The notes below the pieces were generated by a model. It was not told the origin of the DNA, searched no databases, and worked only from the letters and a program-made list of their open reading frames with translations. Of a stretch of DNA of 64,000 nucleotides, positions 16,020-25,767 are shown piece by piece (position 1 is the stretch's first letter; the number at the start of each line of letters is the position of its first letter). The position numbers and the translations under genes were made by a program. The stretch comes from Streptomyces sp. QL37 (GTDB lineage Bacteria; Actinomycetota; Actinomycetes; Streptomycetales; Streptomycetaceae), in NCBI RefSeq assembly GCF_002941025.1, contig NZ_PTJS01000001.1:3906001-3970000 (forward strand), read 5' to 3'.

Positions 16020-17225
16020 TCAGCCGGCCCGTAGCGCGACCGCCATCGCCTCCACGGCGAGCAGCGGCGCGACGTTACGGTCGAGGGCGCGGCGGCAGGC
16101 GATCACGGCCTCTATCCGGCGGAGGGTGCGCTCGGGGGTGGACGACTCGGCGATCCGGTCGAGCGAGTCCCGGACGTCGGTGTTCGCGAGAGCGATCCGG
16201 GAGCCGAGCTGGAGCGCCAGCACATCGCGGTAGAAGCCGGTGAGTTCGCTGAGCGCGAGGTCCAGGCTGTCGCGCTGCGTGCGCGTCCTGCGACGCTTCT
16301 GCCGGTCCTCCAGCTCCTTCATCGCACCCGCCGTCCCGCGAGGCATCCGGCCCCCCGCCACGCCGCCGAGTGCCGCCTTCAGGTCGTCCGTCTCCTTGAC
16401 GTCGACCTCCTCGGCGACCTGCTTGGCGTCGTCGGTCGCCGTGTCGATCAGCTCCTGGGCCGCCTTGAGGCAGCCACCGACGTCATGGACGCGCAGGGGG
16501 AGCTTGAGCACGGCCGCGCGGCGGGCCCGCGCCCGCTCGTCCGTGGCGAGCCGACGCGCCCGTCCGATGTGCCCCTGCGTGGCACGGGCGGCGGACGCGG
16601 CACGCTCGGGATCGATGCCGTCCCGCCTGATCAGCACGTCGGCCACGGCGTCGACAGGAGGCGTACGCAGCGTGAGGTGACGGCAGCGGGAGCGGATCGT
16701 GGGCAGCACGTCCTCGAGGGAGGGCGCGCAGAGCAGCCACACCGTGCGGGGCGCCGGCTCCTCCACCGCCTTCAGCAGGACGTTGCCCGCGCCCTCGGTG
16801 AGGCGGTCCGCATCCTCCATGACGATGACCTGCCAACGGCCCACGGCGGGGGACAGCTGTGCACGGCGGACGAGCTCACGGGTCTCCTTCACGCCGATCG
16901 AGAGCAGATCCGTCCGGATCACCTCGACATCGGCGTGGGTCCCGATCAGGGCCGTGTGGCAGCCGTCGCAGAAGCCGCAGCCGGGAGCCCCGCCCAGGGC
17001 ACGGTCGGGGCTGGTGCACTGGAGCGCGGCGGCGAAGGCACGGGCGGCGGTGGACCGGCCCGAGCCGGGCGGGCCCGTGAAGAGCCAGGCATGCGTCATC
17101 TTCGAGCCGGGCGGCACCGGCTCGCCCTCGGAGATGGCGGTGACCAGGACATCGGCGTCCCGGGCGGCGGCACCGAGCTGCTCCTGCACCCGGTCCTGTC
17201 CGACCAGGTCGTCCCAAACGGTCAT
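16020..17225 (-). CDS. holB: DNA polymerase III subunit delta'
   Basis: Clamp-loader subunit of 401 residues. It opens MTVWDDLVGQDRVQEQL, then a P-loop-like GPPGSGRST at about 48-56 in which the usual lysine is arginine, consistent with delta' subunits that do not hydrolyse ATP. A zinc-binding cluster (CGFCDGCH) and the sensor-1/SRC segment (LPTIRSRCRHL) follow. A GTG 6 bases upstream is an alternative start; GGAAGGG upstream suits the ATG slightly better. Just downstream of tmk, as in other actinomycetes where the two form a unit. Role: loading the beta clamp during replication. Confidence 0.92.
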   Translation of the reverse strand: MTVWDDLVGQDRVQEQLGAAARDADVLVTAISEGEPVPPGSKMTHAWLFTGPPGSGRSTAARAFAAALQCTSPDRALGGAPGCGFCDGCHTALIGTHADVEVIRTDLLSIGVKETRELVRRAQLSPAVGRWQVIVMEDADRLTEGAGNVLLKAVEEPAPRTVWLLCAPSLEDVLPTIRSRCRHLTLRTPPVDAVADVLIRRDGIDPERAASAARATQGHIGRARRLATDERARARRAAVLKLPLRVHDVGGCLKAAQELIDTATDDAKQVAEEVDVKETDDLKAALGGVAGGRMPRGTAGAMKELEDRQKRRRTRTQRDSLDLALSELTGFYRDVLALQLGSRIALANTDVRDSLDRIAESSTPERTLRRIEAVIACRRALDRNVAPLLAVEAMAVALRAG

Positions 17226-17340
17226 GGTCACCGCCCTTCCGGTGGTGTGGTGCTGGAACGCCGGAACTCCGGCGCCTCCCTATTGTGCGGGAAGGGTCCG
17301 ACAGTCCCGGCGTTCCGTGCCCGCGCCCGGCGTCCGGCCG

Positions 17341-20300
17341 TCAGCGTCGCGGCCGACGACCACCCCGTCCGGAGCCGCCCTGGTCGTCGTCGTTGCCGCC
17401 GAGCAGCTCGTCGGCCAGGGACGGCAGATCGTCGAGCGGCGTCTCCTCGGCCCAGTCGGGACGCGGACGCTTCTGGCGGCCGGAAGCGCCCTGAGCCGCC
17501 GGTCCCGCCTGCGGGTCGTCGCTGATCTGGGGCAGTTCACGCGTGCGCTCGTTCTCGCTCTCGCGGCGTGAGTCCCCGCGCTCGTCGCGGAAGACGCCCG
17601 GCGGGACCCGGTCCGACGGGTTCCCGTCGCGCACGGGCGGCAGAACAGCCGTCTCGTCCGCGTCGCGCACGGGCGGCAGAACAGCCGTCTCGTCCGCGTC
17701 GGGCGCGGGGCGGTCCGGCCGGGCGACCGGCACGGGCTGCGTGATCTCGTTCGGGTTCACGACGGGAGTCGGAACGGTGAGCTCGTTGTCCGGGACGGAC
17801 GGCCCGGTGGACCCGGAGCCGGACTCGTGGGAACGCTCTGCGGCGGCGGCCGCAGCCGCCTCCTCCGCCCGGGCAGCGGCCTCGGCCTCGGCACGGCGGC
17901 GAGCCTCCTCGGCCCGCAACAGCGCCTCCTCCGCCTTGCGCTGCTTCTCCAGGCGCAGTTCCTCCGCCTCCTTGCGCAGCCGTGCCTCCTCCTGGGCCTG
18001 GAGGCGCAGCCGCTCCTGCTCGGCCTCTCGCACCCGCTCCTCGGCCTCGAGACGGGCCCGCTCCTCCTCCGCACGGCGGCGGGCCTCCTCGGCACGCTGC
18101 CGTGCCTCCTCCGCCTGCCGTTCGGCCTCGCGCTGCCGCGCCTCTTCCTCCTCGCGGCGCCTGCGCTCCTCCTCCTCGGCGCGGAGCTTGGCGAGCTGAG
18201 CCTGCCTCTCGCGCTCCAGCCGCTCCTCCTCGGCCTTGCGCGCGGCCTCTTCCTCGGCCTTGCGCCGGGCTTCCTCCTCGGCGGCCTTGCGTGCCTCTTC
18301 CTGGGCCCTGATCTCGGCCTCGGAGAGCGGGAGCAGCCGGTCGAGCCGGTGGCGTACGACCGTGGTGATCGCTTCCGGCTCCTGGCCGGCGTCCACCACC
18401 AGGTAGCGGGCCGGGTCGGCGGCCGCGAGGGTGAGGAAGCCGGACCGCACGCGGGTGTGGAATTCGGCCGGCTCGGACTCCAACCGGTCGGGCGCCTCGG
18501 TGAAGCGTTCCCGTGCCGTCTCGGGGTCGACGTCCAGAAGGACCGTCAGGTGCGGTACGAGCCCACTCGTGGCCCAGCGCGAGATCCGGGCGATCTCGGT
18601 CGGGGCGAGGTCCCGGCCCGCCCCCTGGTACGCCACGGACGAGTCGATGTAGCGGTCGGAGATCACGATCGCGCCGCGCTCCAGCGCCGGGCGGACGACC
18701 GAGTCGACGTGCTCGGCCCGGTCCGCGGCGTACAGCAGCGCCTCGGCCCGGTTCGACAGACCGGCCGACGACACGTCCAGCAGGATCGACCGCAGGCGCT
18801 TGCCGACCGGCGTGGCCCCCGGCTCACGCGTCACGACGACCTCGTGGCCCTTGGCGCGGATCCAGTCGGCGAGCGCCTCGACCTGGGTGGACTTGCCGGC
18901 TCCGTCGCCGCCCTCCAGGACGAGGAAGAAACCGTTCGCCGCGGGCGCGACGGCGGGGTCGCCGCCGCGCAGCGCCTCACGCAGGTCGCGGCGGAGCGGC
19001 ACACCGGCGCGGTCGTCGGTCCTGGCGAGGACGATCACCGCGACGGGCAGCAGCAGCGCACCGACGAGCATCAGTGTGAAGGCGGCGCCGCCGTGCGCGA
19101 AGACGAAGTCACCGGACCCCAGACGGTGCCGTCCGATGGCGGCGGCGAGCAGCGGCCCGCCCACCGCGCCGAGTGCGACCAGCACCCGGACCACGGCCTG
19201 GAGGTGCTCGGTGGCCCTGGCCTGCCGGAACGCCTCCGTCTCCTGGTCGATGACCGCATGTCCGATGTTGGCGGCGACCCCCGCCGCGTAACCGGCGAGC
19301 AGCGCGATCAGCAGCCCGGTGGCGGTGTCGGGCACCAGGCCGAGCGCGAGGAGCGCCACGCCCGTTACGGCGACCGCCAGAGCCAGCAGCCGACGGCGCG
19401 AGAGGGCGGGCAGCACCTTCCGCGCGGTACGGATACCGAGCGCGGTGCCGCCGGTCAGGGCCAGGATCAGCAGAGCGAAGGTGGCGGGCCCGCCACCGAG
19501 GTCGGCGGCGTGCAGCACGGAGACGCCCGCCGCGGCGGCGATGGCTCCGGCGACCGCGGAGCACGCGGCGACGACCAGCGGGATGCTCCCGGTGCGGCCC
19601 TTGTCGGACCCCGTTCCGGTGGCCGGCCGTCGCAGGCCCTCCAGGGGCGAGCGCGGACGGGGTGTCTGCGTAGCCGGAAGCTCGAGGAAGTACAGCGTCG
19701 AGACGGAAGCGGCAAAAAGCCCCGCCGCGACGTAGGAACCGAGGGCGGCCTGATGGAAGGAGAACCAGTCGAAACCGGTGCCGAGCAGTTCACCGATCAG
19801 CGCGGCGGCCAACAGCACGACCGCGGCCGCGGGGACCGACAGGAAGTTCGTCCGCAGGGAGAGCCTGCGGAGGGCGTCGAGGTGGTCCGGCAGCGGGCGC
19901 ACGGCGGCGCCCTCCGGGGGCGGGGCGGGAAGCAGCGCGGGAGCAGCGCTCTCCTTGGCCACCGCCCACAGCCGTTCGCCGACGCCTGTCACGAAGACGG
20001 TGATCAGGATCATCATGAGTGCCTTGTCCGGCATCCAGTCGATCCACAGGGGCGCGACGACCAGCAGAGCGAGCCGCAGCGCGTCCGCCCCGATCATCAG
20101 CCAGCGCCGGTCGATCGGACCGCCGGGCGCGGTGAGCGCCGTCAGTGGTCCCAGTAGTACGGCTCCGAAGAGCACGGTGGAAAGAATCCGGGCACCGAAC
20201 ACGGCGGCGACGGCGAAGGCCGCCCCGCGGTATCCGGCCCCGAAGGAGCCCTCGAGGACCGCCGCCTGCAGCGACAACAGCACAAGCACGAGAAGGGCGA

Positions 20301-20451
20301 GTGAATCGCCGATACTGCCGACGAGCTGGGCGCTCCACAACCGCCTGAGCGGGGGAACACGCAACAGGGCTCGTACGGCGCGCTCGCGTGAGTCTGCGGC
20401 AAGTGTGTCGGAGGTGGGGCTCACGACCGGTGGCTGCTCGGCTCGCGTCAT
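17341..20451 (-). CDS. tmk: Fusion: MFS-like membrane domain, thymidylate kinase, long coiled coil
   Basis: Protein of 1036 residues. Residues ~30-490 form an MFS-like domain with about 12 hydrophobic segments. A complete dTMP kinase follows (~507-710): P-loop LEGGDGAGKST near 510, TREPGATPVGKRLR, DRAEH, and the LID/substrate region SDRYIDSSVAYQGAGR. Residues ~717-873 are an almost uninterrupted Glu/Arg/Ala coiled coil, then a disordered tail with a repeated DETAVLPPVRDA unit. The kinase converts dTMP to dTDP for DNA synthesis, and here would be held at the membrane. A fusion of this kind is, as far as I recall, typical of Streptomyces (SCO3542-like). It precedes holB. Confidence 0.92.
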   Translation of the reverse strand: MTRAEQPPVVSPTSDTLAADSRERAVRALLRVPPLRRLWSAQLVGSIGDSLALLVLVLLSLQAAVLEGSFGAGYRGAAFAVAAVFGARILSTVLFGAVLLGPLTALTAPGGPIDRRWLMIGADALRLALLVVAPLWIDWMPDKALMMILITVFVTGVGERLWAVAKESAAPALLPAPPPEGAAVRPLPDHLDALRRLSLRTNFLSVPAAAVVLLAAALIGELLGTGFDWFSFHQAALGSYVAAGLFAASVSTLYFLELPATQTPRPRSPLEGLRRPATGTGSDKGRTGSIPLVVAACSAVAGAIAAAAGVSVLHAADLGGGPATFALLILALTGGTALGIRTARKVLPALSRRRLLALAVAVTGVALLALGLVPDTATGLLIALLAGYAAGVAANIGHAVIDQETEAFRQARATEHLQAVVRVLVALGAVGGPLLAAAIGRHRLGSGDFVFAHGGAAFTLMLVGALLLPVAVIVLARTDDRAGVPLRRDLREALRGGDPAVAPAANGFFLVLEGGDGAGKSTQVEALADWIRAKGHEVVVTREPGATPVGKRLRSILLDVSSAGLSNRAEALLYAADRAEHVDSVVRPALERGAIVISDRYIDSSVAYQGAGRDLAPTEIARISRWATSGLVPHLTVLLDVDPETARERFTEAPDRLESEPAEFHTRVRSGFLTLAAADPARYLVVDAGQEPEAITTVVRHRLDRLLPLSEAEIRAQEEARKAAEEEARRKAEEEAARKAEEERLERERQAQLAKLRAEEEERRRREEEEARQREAERQAEEARQRAEEARRRAEEERARLEAEERVREAEQERLRLQAQEEARLRKEAEELRLEKQRKAEEALLRAEEARRRAEAEAAARAEEAAAAAAAERSHESGSGSTGPSVPDNELTVPTPVVNPNEITQPVPVARPDRPAPDADETAVLPPVRDADETAVLPPVRDGNPSDRVPPGVFRDERGDSRRESENERTRELPQISDDPQAGPAAQGASGRQKRPRPDWAEETPLDDLPSLADELLGGNDDDQGGSGRGGRRPRR
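17625..17696. repeat. Perfect 36-bp direct repeat inside tmk
   Basis: Two identical, adjacent 36-bp copies (17625-17660, 17661-17696) encode a duplicated DADETAVLPPVR segment in the disordered tail of the fusion protein. The repeat is in frame, so it only changes tail length. Confidence 0.9.
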
Positions 20452-20537
20452 CCGCCCAGCCTATCGGGAGCGGTGCGGTGCCCGGGGGCCGCGTCCGAAC
20501 ATATGCCCAACGGGAGCGGTGTCCGCACCCTCGCGAC

Positions 20538-20577
20538 AACGCCGGAAGGGCCGGGTCTCCCCGGCCCTTCCGGCGTT
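20538..20577 (-). terminator. Strong hairpin terminator between topA and tmk
   Basis: Perfect 18-bp stem (20538-20555 with 20560-20577) around a 4-base loop, 64 bases beyond the topA stop. There is no long T-run, as is common for Streptomyces terminators. It probably separates topA and tmk transcription. Confidence 0.75.
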
Positions 20578-20641
20578 CGCGCACGGCCGACCGCCTGCTT
20601 CTCGCGGCTCCCCCGGCCGACTGCGGCGGCTCAGCTCGCGG

Positions 20642-23509
20642 TCAGCTCTCCTCGGACGAGGCCGAAGCGGTCCTCTCCGCCGCGGCGGCCGCCTTCTTCG
20701 CCGGCGCCTTCTTGGCGGTGGTCGTCTTCTTCGCGGCCGTCGTCTTGGTGGCGGTGGCCTTCTTGGCGGTGGTCTTCTTCGCCGCCGTGGCCTTCTTCGC
20801 GGTCGCCTTCTTGGCCGGAGCCTTCTTCGCCGTCTTCTTCTTCGCCGGCCCCTTGGCCCGCTTCTCGGCGAGCAGCTCGTAACCGCGCTCCGGCGTGATG
20901 TCCTCGACGCTGTCGTCGGTCCGCAGCGTCGCGTTCGTCTCGCCGTCGGTGACGTACGCGCCGAAGCGGCCGTCCTTCACGACCACCGCGGCCCCGCTCA
21001 CGGGGTCCGTGCCCAGCTCCTTCAGCGGCGGCTTCGCCGCGGCCCGCCCCCGCTGCTTCGGCTGGGCGTAGATCGCCAGCGCCTCGTCGAGCGTGATGTC
21101 GAAGAGCTGGTCCTCGGAGGTCAGCGAACGCGAGTCCGTGCCCTTCTTGAGGTACGGGCCGTAGCGGCCGTTCTGCGCGGTGATCTCGACGCCCTCGGCG
21201 TCCTCACCGACGACCCTGGGCAGGGACATCAGCTTGAGCGCGTCGGCCAGCGTCACCGTATCGAGCGACATGGACTTGAAGAGCGAGGCCGTCCGCGGCT
21301 TGACCGCGTTCTTGCCCGTCTTCGGTGTGCCCTCGGGCAGGACCTCGGTGACGTACGGGCCGTAGCGGCCGTCCTTGGCGATGATCTGGTTGCCGCTGAC
21401 CGGGTCCGCGCCGAGCTCGAAGTCGCCGCTCGGCTTGGCCAGCAGCTCCTCCGCGAGCTCCACGGACAACTCGTCGGGCGCCAGGTCCTCCGGCACGTCG
21501 GCTCGCTGGTGGCCCTCGGAGTCCTTCTCGCCCCGCTCGATGTACGGGCCGTAGCGGCCGACGCGGAGCTTGATGTCGTTGCCGACGGGGAACGAGGAGA
21601 TCTCGCGGGCGTCGATCGCGCCCAGATCGGTCACGAGTTCCTTCAGGCCGCCGAGGTGGTCCCCGTCGCCGTTGCCCGCGGCGGAGGCCGCGCCCGCGCC
21701 GGTGGTGTCGTCACCCGTGCCGAAGTAGAAGTGCCGCAGCCACGGCACGGACTGGGCCTCACCCCGTGCGATGCGGTCGAGGTCGTCCTCCATGCGGGCG
21801 GTGAAGTCGTAGTCGACGAGCCGGCCGAAGTGCTTCTCCAGCAGGTTGACCACGGCGAACGAGAGGAACGACGGCACCAGAGCCGTGCCCTTCTTGAACA
21901 CGTAACCGCGGTCGAGGATGGTCCCGATGATCGAGGCGTACGTGGACGGGCGGCCGATCTCGCGCTCTTCGAGCTCCTTGACCAGCGAGGCCTCGGTGTA
22001 GCGGGCCGGCGGCTTGGTGGCGTGGCCGTCGACAGTGACCTCGTCGGCGGTCAGCGCGTCGCCCTCGGCGACCTGCGGCAGCCTGCGCTCACGGTCGTCC
22101 AGCTCGGCGTTCGGGTCGTCCGCGCCCTCGACGTACGCCTTCATGAAGCCGTGGAAGGTGATCGTCTTGCCGGACGCGGAGAACTCGGCGTCCCGGCCGT
22201 CGCTCGCCCGGCCACCGATCTTCACCGTGACGGAGTTACCCGTGGCGTCCTTCATCTGAGAGGCGACGGTCCGCTTCCAGATCAGCTCGTAGAGCCGGAA
22301 CTGGTCGCCGGTGAGGCCCGTCTCGGCCGGGGTGCGGAAGCGGTCGCCGGAGGGGCGGATCGCCTCGTGCGCCTCCTGCGCGTTCTTGACCTTCCCGGCG
22401 TAGGTGCGGGGCTTGTCGGGCAGGTAGTTCGCCCCGTACAGCTGCGTGACCTGCGCCCGGGCCGCGGAGACCGCGGTGTCCGAAAGGGTCGTGGAGTCCG
22501 TACGCATATAGGTGATGAAGCCGTTCTCGTACAGCTTCTGCGCCACCTGCATCGTGGCCTTGGCCCCGAAGCCCAGCTTCCGGCTCGCCTCCTGCTGGAG
22601 GGTCGTCGTGCGGAAGGGGGCGTACGGCGAGCGGCGGTACGGCTTCGACTCCACCGAGCGGACCGCGAACGTCGAGTCGGCGAGCGCCGCCGCCAGGGCG
22701 CGGGCGTTCGTCTCGTCGAGGTGCAGCGTCTGGGCGGAGCCCTGCTTGAGCTGCCCGTCGGGGCCGAAGTCGCGGCCCTGGGCGATACGGCGCCCGTCGA
22801 CCGCGCTGAGGCGGGCGGTGAGCGTCGAGGGGTCGGACGTGTCACCGGTGCGCCCGGTGGCGAAGGTGCCGGTCAGGTCCCAGTACTCGGCGGAACGGAA
22901 GGCGATGCGCTCGCGCTCCCGCTCGACGACGAGTCGGGTGGCGACCGACTGGACACGGCCCGCGGAGAGCCGCGGCATGACCTTCTTCCACAGGACCGGC
23001 GAGACCTCGTAACCGTAGAGGCGGTCGAGGATGCGGCGGGTCTCCTGGGCGTCGACCATGCGCTGGTTGAGCTCGCGCGGGTTGGCGACGGCGGCCCTGA
23101 TCGCGTCCTTGGTGATCTCGTGGAAGACCATCCGGTGGACCGGGACCTTGGGCTTGAGGACTTCCTGCAGGTGCCACGCGATGGCTTCGCCCTCGCGGTC
23201 CTCATCGGTGGCGAGGAAGAGTTCGTCGGATTCGGCGAGGAGCTGCTTGAGCTTCCTGACCTGGGCTTTCTTGTCTGCGTTGACGACGTAGATCGGCTGG
23301 AAGTCGTTCTCGACGTCCACGCCGAGGCGGCGTACCTCACCGGTGTACTCGTCCGGCACCTCGGCGGCGCCGTTCGGCAGGTCGCGGATGTGCCCGACGC
23401 TCGCCTCGACGACGTATCCGGGGCCGAGATAGCCCTTGATCGTCTTCGCCTTGGCAGGCGACTCGACAATGACGAGTCGGCGGCCTGCGGTCTCGCTGGT
23501 CGGGGACAA
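20642..23509 (-). CDS. topA: DNA topoisomerase I with lysine-rich C-terminal tail
   Basis: Type IA topoisomerase of 955 residues that relaxes negative supercoils. The Toprim domain opens RLVIVESPAKAKTIKGYLG with acidic metal site LFLATDEDREGEA; the catalytic Tyr lies in GFITYMRTDSTTLS. Several C-terminal repeats of the QNGRYGPYLKKG type (topoisomerase C-terminal repeats) follow, and the last ~60 residues are alternating KKA/AKK, which in Streptomyces TopA is known to give high processivity. The TTG start at 23509 is chosen because it gives LSPTSETAGRRL, matching S. coelicolor TopA as I recall, after a GGAGAGAAG site. Confidence 0.95.
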   Translation of the reverse strand: MSPTSETAGRRLVIVESPAKAKTIKGYLGPGYVVEASVGHIRDLPNGAAEVPDEYTGEVRRLGVDVENDFQPIYVVNADKKAQVRKLKQLLAESDELFLATDEDREGEAIAWHLQEVLKPKVPVHRMVFHEITKDAIRAAVANPRELNQRMVDAQETRRILDRLYGYEVSPVLWKKVMPRLSAGRVQSVATRLVVERERERIAFRSAEYWDLTGTFATGRTGDTSDPSTLTARLSAVDGRRIAQGRDFGPDGQLKQGSAQTLHLDETNARALAAALADSTFAVRSVESKPYRRSPYAPFRTTTLQQEASRKLGFGAKATMQVAQKLYENGFITYMRTDSTTLSDTAVSAARAQVTQLYGANYLPDKPRTYAGKVKNAQEAHEAIRPSGDRFRTPAETGLTGDQFRLYELIWKRTVASQMKDATGNSVTVKIGGRASDGRDAEFSASGKTITFHGFMKAYVEGADDPNAELDDRERRLPQVAEGDALTADEVTVDGHATKPPARYTEASLVKELEEREIGRPSTYASIIGTILDRGYVFKKGTALVPSFLSFAVVNLLEKHFGRLVDYDFTARMEDDLDRIARGEAQSVPWLRHFYFGTGDDTTGAGAASAAGNGDGDHLGGLKELVTDLGAIDAREISSFPVGNDIKLRVGRYGPYIERGEKDSEGHQRADVPEDLAPDELSVELAEELLAKPSGDFELGADPVSGNQIIAKDGRYGPYVTEVLPEGTPKTGKNAVKPRTASLFKSMSLDTVTLADALKLMSLPRVVGEDAEGVEITAQNGRYGPYLKKGTDSRSLTSEDQLFDITLDEALAIYAQPKQRGRAAAKPPLKELGTDPVSGAAVVVKDGRFGAYVTDGETNATLRTDDSVEDITPERGYELLAEKRAKGPAKKKTAKKAPAKKATAKKATAAKKTTAKKATATKTTAAKKTTTAKKAPAKKAAAAAERTASASSEES

Positions 23510-23790
23510 CTTCGCTCTTCTCTCCGGTCGGCACTCGTGGGGCATCCGGGCAGCGCTCTGACGCTGCCAGCGGTGCTGTCGCTGCGGAGTGTGACGGTAC
23601 AACCCGCCCCCGTGTCAAACGGCAAAAGCCCGCAACGGCCACTCGAACGGTAACCCGACTTCCGCCATTCCTGCCGCCCGGACCGCCCGGTCCACTCCGC
23701 GCACGGCTGTCGCCTGCGGGTTTCACGGTCCTGCGGGGGAACCTGCGGGGACGGCCGGCCGGCGGGCGACGCCCCCGCCGGACAAGCGGA

Positions 23791-23988
23791 TCAGACGCGG
23801 GTGAAGCACCACACGCCGAGGACGAGGAAGAGTACGCCGAAGAGGGTGGCGAGAGCGGTGGAGGCGACAGGGCTCACACCGAGCGCGACCGGCGCGCGCT
23901 GGATCGTACGCGCCCCCGTCCAGACCAGGAGGGCGGCACCGAACAGGGCGAAGGCCGCACCGGCGAAGACCGCGGTGACACTCTCCAT
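23791..23988 (-). CDS. Small two-helix membrane protein
   Basis: Protein of 65 residues, starting MESVTAVFAGAAFALFGAALLVWTG, with two hydrophobic helices (about 5-25 and 42-62) joined by a basic linker (ARTIQRAPVAL). AGGGG precedes the ATG. It sits between topA and the methyltransferase gene on the same strand. No function can be assigned; the conserved neighbourhood supports its being real. Confidence 0.6.
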   Translation of the reverse strand: MESVTAVFAGAAFALFGAALLVWTGARTIQRAPVALGVSPVASTALATLFGVLFLVLGVWCFTRV

Positions 23989-24261
23989 GTCCGTACCCCT
24001 CACGCTCGGGCCTGCGGGCGCCTCGGCCCTCGGCAGAGGGGAGGCTGCCACGCCGGGGAGACCTCGGCGCGAACCTCGGATGAACGCCGTGCGCACACCC
24101 GGCGAACGGCCGTGAGCGGAACCCGCACACAGCGCCGGCACGGCGTGCGAGCAGATGTGCGGGCACTGGTCAGAGGGGTGTCGAGCATCGGAGCGCGCGG
24201 TTCGAACACACGGAGCGGAGCGCGGCGGAGGACCGGGGAAGCCGGCGGCGCGGCAGCCGCG

Positions 24262-25767
24262 TCACCGCACGGGGTCCAGGAAGCCCTCCTCCACCAGCAG
24301 CCGGATCGCCTGCGGGGTGCGGTCACGCAGCAGCACCGGATCCTCGGCCATCAGCTGGGCGATGGCGTCCAGGATCCGCCCCGCGGGCAGCGATCCGTCG
24401 CACACGCCCGCGAACCCGGCCCCGACGGCGTCGACCTTCGTCGCCCGGCGCATCCCGCGGTGCTGACGCAGCACCACATGTTCGGGATCCTCCGCGCCCG
24501 GCAGCCCGACCTGCTCCTGCACGACCTCCTCGGCAAGGGTGAAGTGCGCCGCGAGCAACGCCGCGTCGTCGTGTTCCCGCAGATAGTCCTGCCGTACGAA
24601 ATGGGCCTCGACCGCGGAGCCGAGGGGCTGCTCGATCGAGTGCGGCCACTCCTCGGCGACGATCGAGGGATTCCCTTCGGCGGCCGCCGCGGACTTCCGG
24701 AGGGTGATCCAGCCGAAGCCGACGGCCTTGGTGCCGCGCGCCTCGAACTCGTCCAGCCACGCCTCGTACCGCTCGGTGTAAAGGGCGGGGTCCGTGCGGT
24801 GGTCGCCGCTGTCGCGCAGCCACAGCTCGGCGTACTGCGTGATGTCCTGCACCTCGCGCTGCACGATCCAGGCGTCGCAGCCGGCGGGCACCCACGAGCG
24901 CACCCGGTCCTGCCACTCCTCGCCCTCCACGTGCTGCCAGTTGGCGAGGAACTGCGCGTATCCGCCCTCGTTGAGCCGGTCCCCGGCCTCCTGCACCAGG
25001 ACCCGGCACAGATCGTCGCCGCCCATGCCGCCGTCGCGGTAGGTCAGCCGGGCGCCGGGCGAGATGACGAAGGGCGGGTTGGACACGATCAGGTCGTACG
25101 TCTCCGTACCGACCGGTTCGAAGAGGGAGCCCTCCCGCAGGTCGGCGGGGGCCGCGCCGGACAGCGCGAGGGTGAGGCGGGTGAATCCCAGGGCGCGCGG
25201 GTTGACGTCCGTGGCGGTGACCCCGGTGGCGTGCTGCGCGGCGTGCAGGGCCTGGATACCGGAGCCCGTACCGACATCGAGGGCGGAGGCCACGGGCCTG
25301 CGCACGGTGATTCCGGCGAGCGTGGTGGAGGCGCCGCCGACGCCGAGGACGACGCCCTCGTCGTGCGAGCCGATGCCGCCGGCCCCGCCGACGGCGCATC
25401 CCAGGTCGGACACGATGAACCAGTCCTGGCCCTCGGGCCCGCCGTAGGGCCGCACGTCGACGGTCGCTCTGACCAGGTCGTCCTCACGGACCACCCAGCC
25501 GTCGTCCGCGCACTCCTCCAGCGGGAGGGCCGCGGCGGCCTCGGAGACCGCGACAGGGCGCTGCAGAAGGAACAGCCGCACCAGCGTGTCGAGCGGCGAG
25601 CCCCCTCGGGTGGCCCGGAGCGCCGGGACGGTCTCGCTACGGGCGAGCGCCGCGTACGCGGGCGCGCCGAGGCGTTCCAGGAGGCCGTCGGCGGTGAAGG
25701 CGGCGGCGATCAGGGCTTCGCGGAGCCGGGGGGCACGGTCGGATGCGGGAAGGCTGGACGTACTCAC
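24262..25767 (-). CDS. Class I SAM-dependent methyltransferase with NPPF motif
   Basis: Protein of 501 residues. An N-terminal DUF-like helical domain (about 1-150) precedes the Rossmann methyltransferase core: SAM loop ALDVGTGSGIQALHAA (about 165-180), acidic ATDVNPRALGFTRL, and the NPPF catalytic tetrapeptide in DLIVSNPPFVISPG. NPPF/NPPY enzymes methylate planar amide or amino nitrogens in protein glutamine (PrmC/HemK), rRNA guanine (RsmC/RlmG) or adenine, so the target is one of these classes. GTG 25767 (VSTSSLPASDRAP) is the preferred start; longer forms run through arginine-rich junk. Confidence 0.85.
   Translation of the reverse strand: MSTSSLPASDRAPRLREALIAAAFTADGLLERLGAPAYAALARSETVPALRATRGGSPLDTLVRLFLLQRPVAVSEAAAALPLEECADDGWVVREDDLVRATVDVRPYGGPEGQDWFIVSDLGCAVGGAGGIGSHDEGVVLGVGGASTTLAGITVRRPVASALDVGTGSGIQALHAAQHATGVTATDVNPRALGFTRLTLALSGAAPADLREGSLFEPVGTETYDLIVSNPPFVISPGARLTYRDGGMGGDDLCRVLVQEAGDRLNEGGYAQFLANWQHVEGEEWQDRVRSWVPAGCDAWIVQREVQDITQYAELWLRDSGDHRTDPALYTERYEAWLDEFEARGTKAVGFGWITLRKSAAAAEGNPSIVAEEWPHSIEQPLGSAVEAHFVRQDYLREHDDAALLAAHFTLAEEVVQEQVGLPGAEDPEHVVLRQHRGMRRATKVDAVGAGFAGVCDGSLPAGRILDAIAQLMAEDPVLLRDRTPQAIRLLVEEGFLDPVR

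Noticed and set aside
19778..23653. A 1291-codon open frame on the plus strand across tmk and topA
   Set aside because: It is the antisense of two certain genes; long antisense frames are normal at this G+C content and the product has no recognisable domain.
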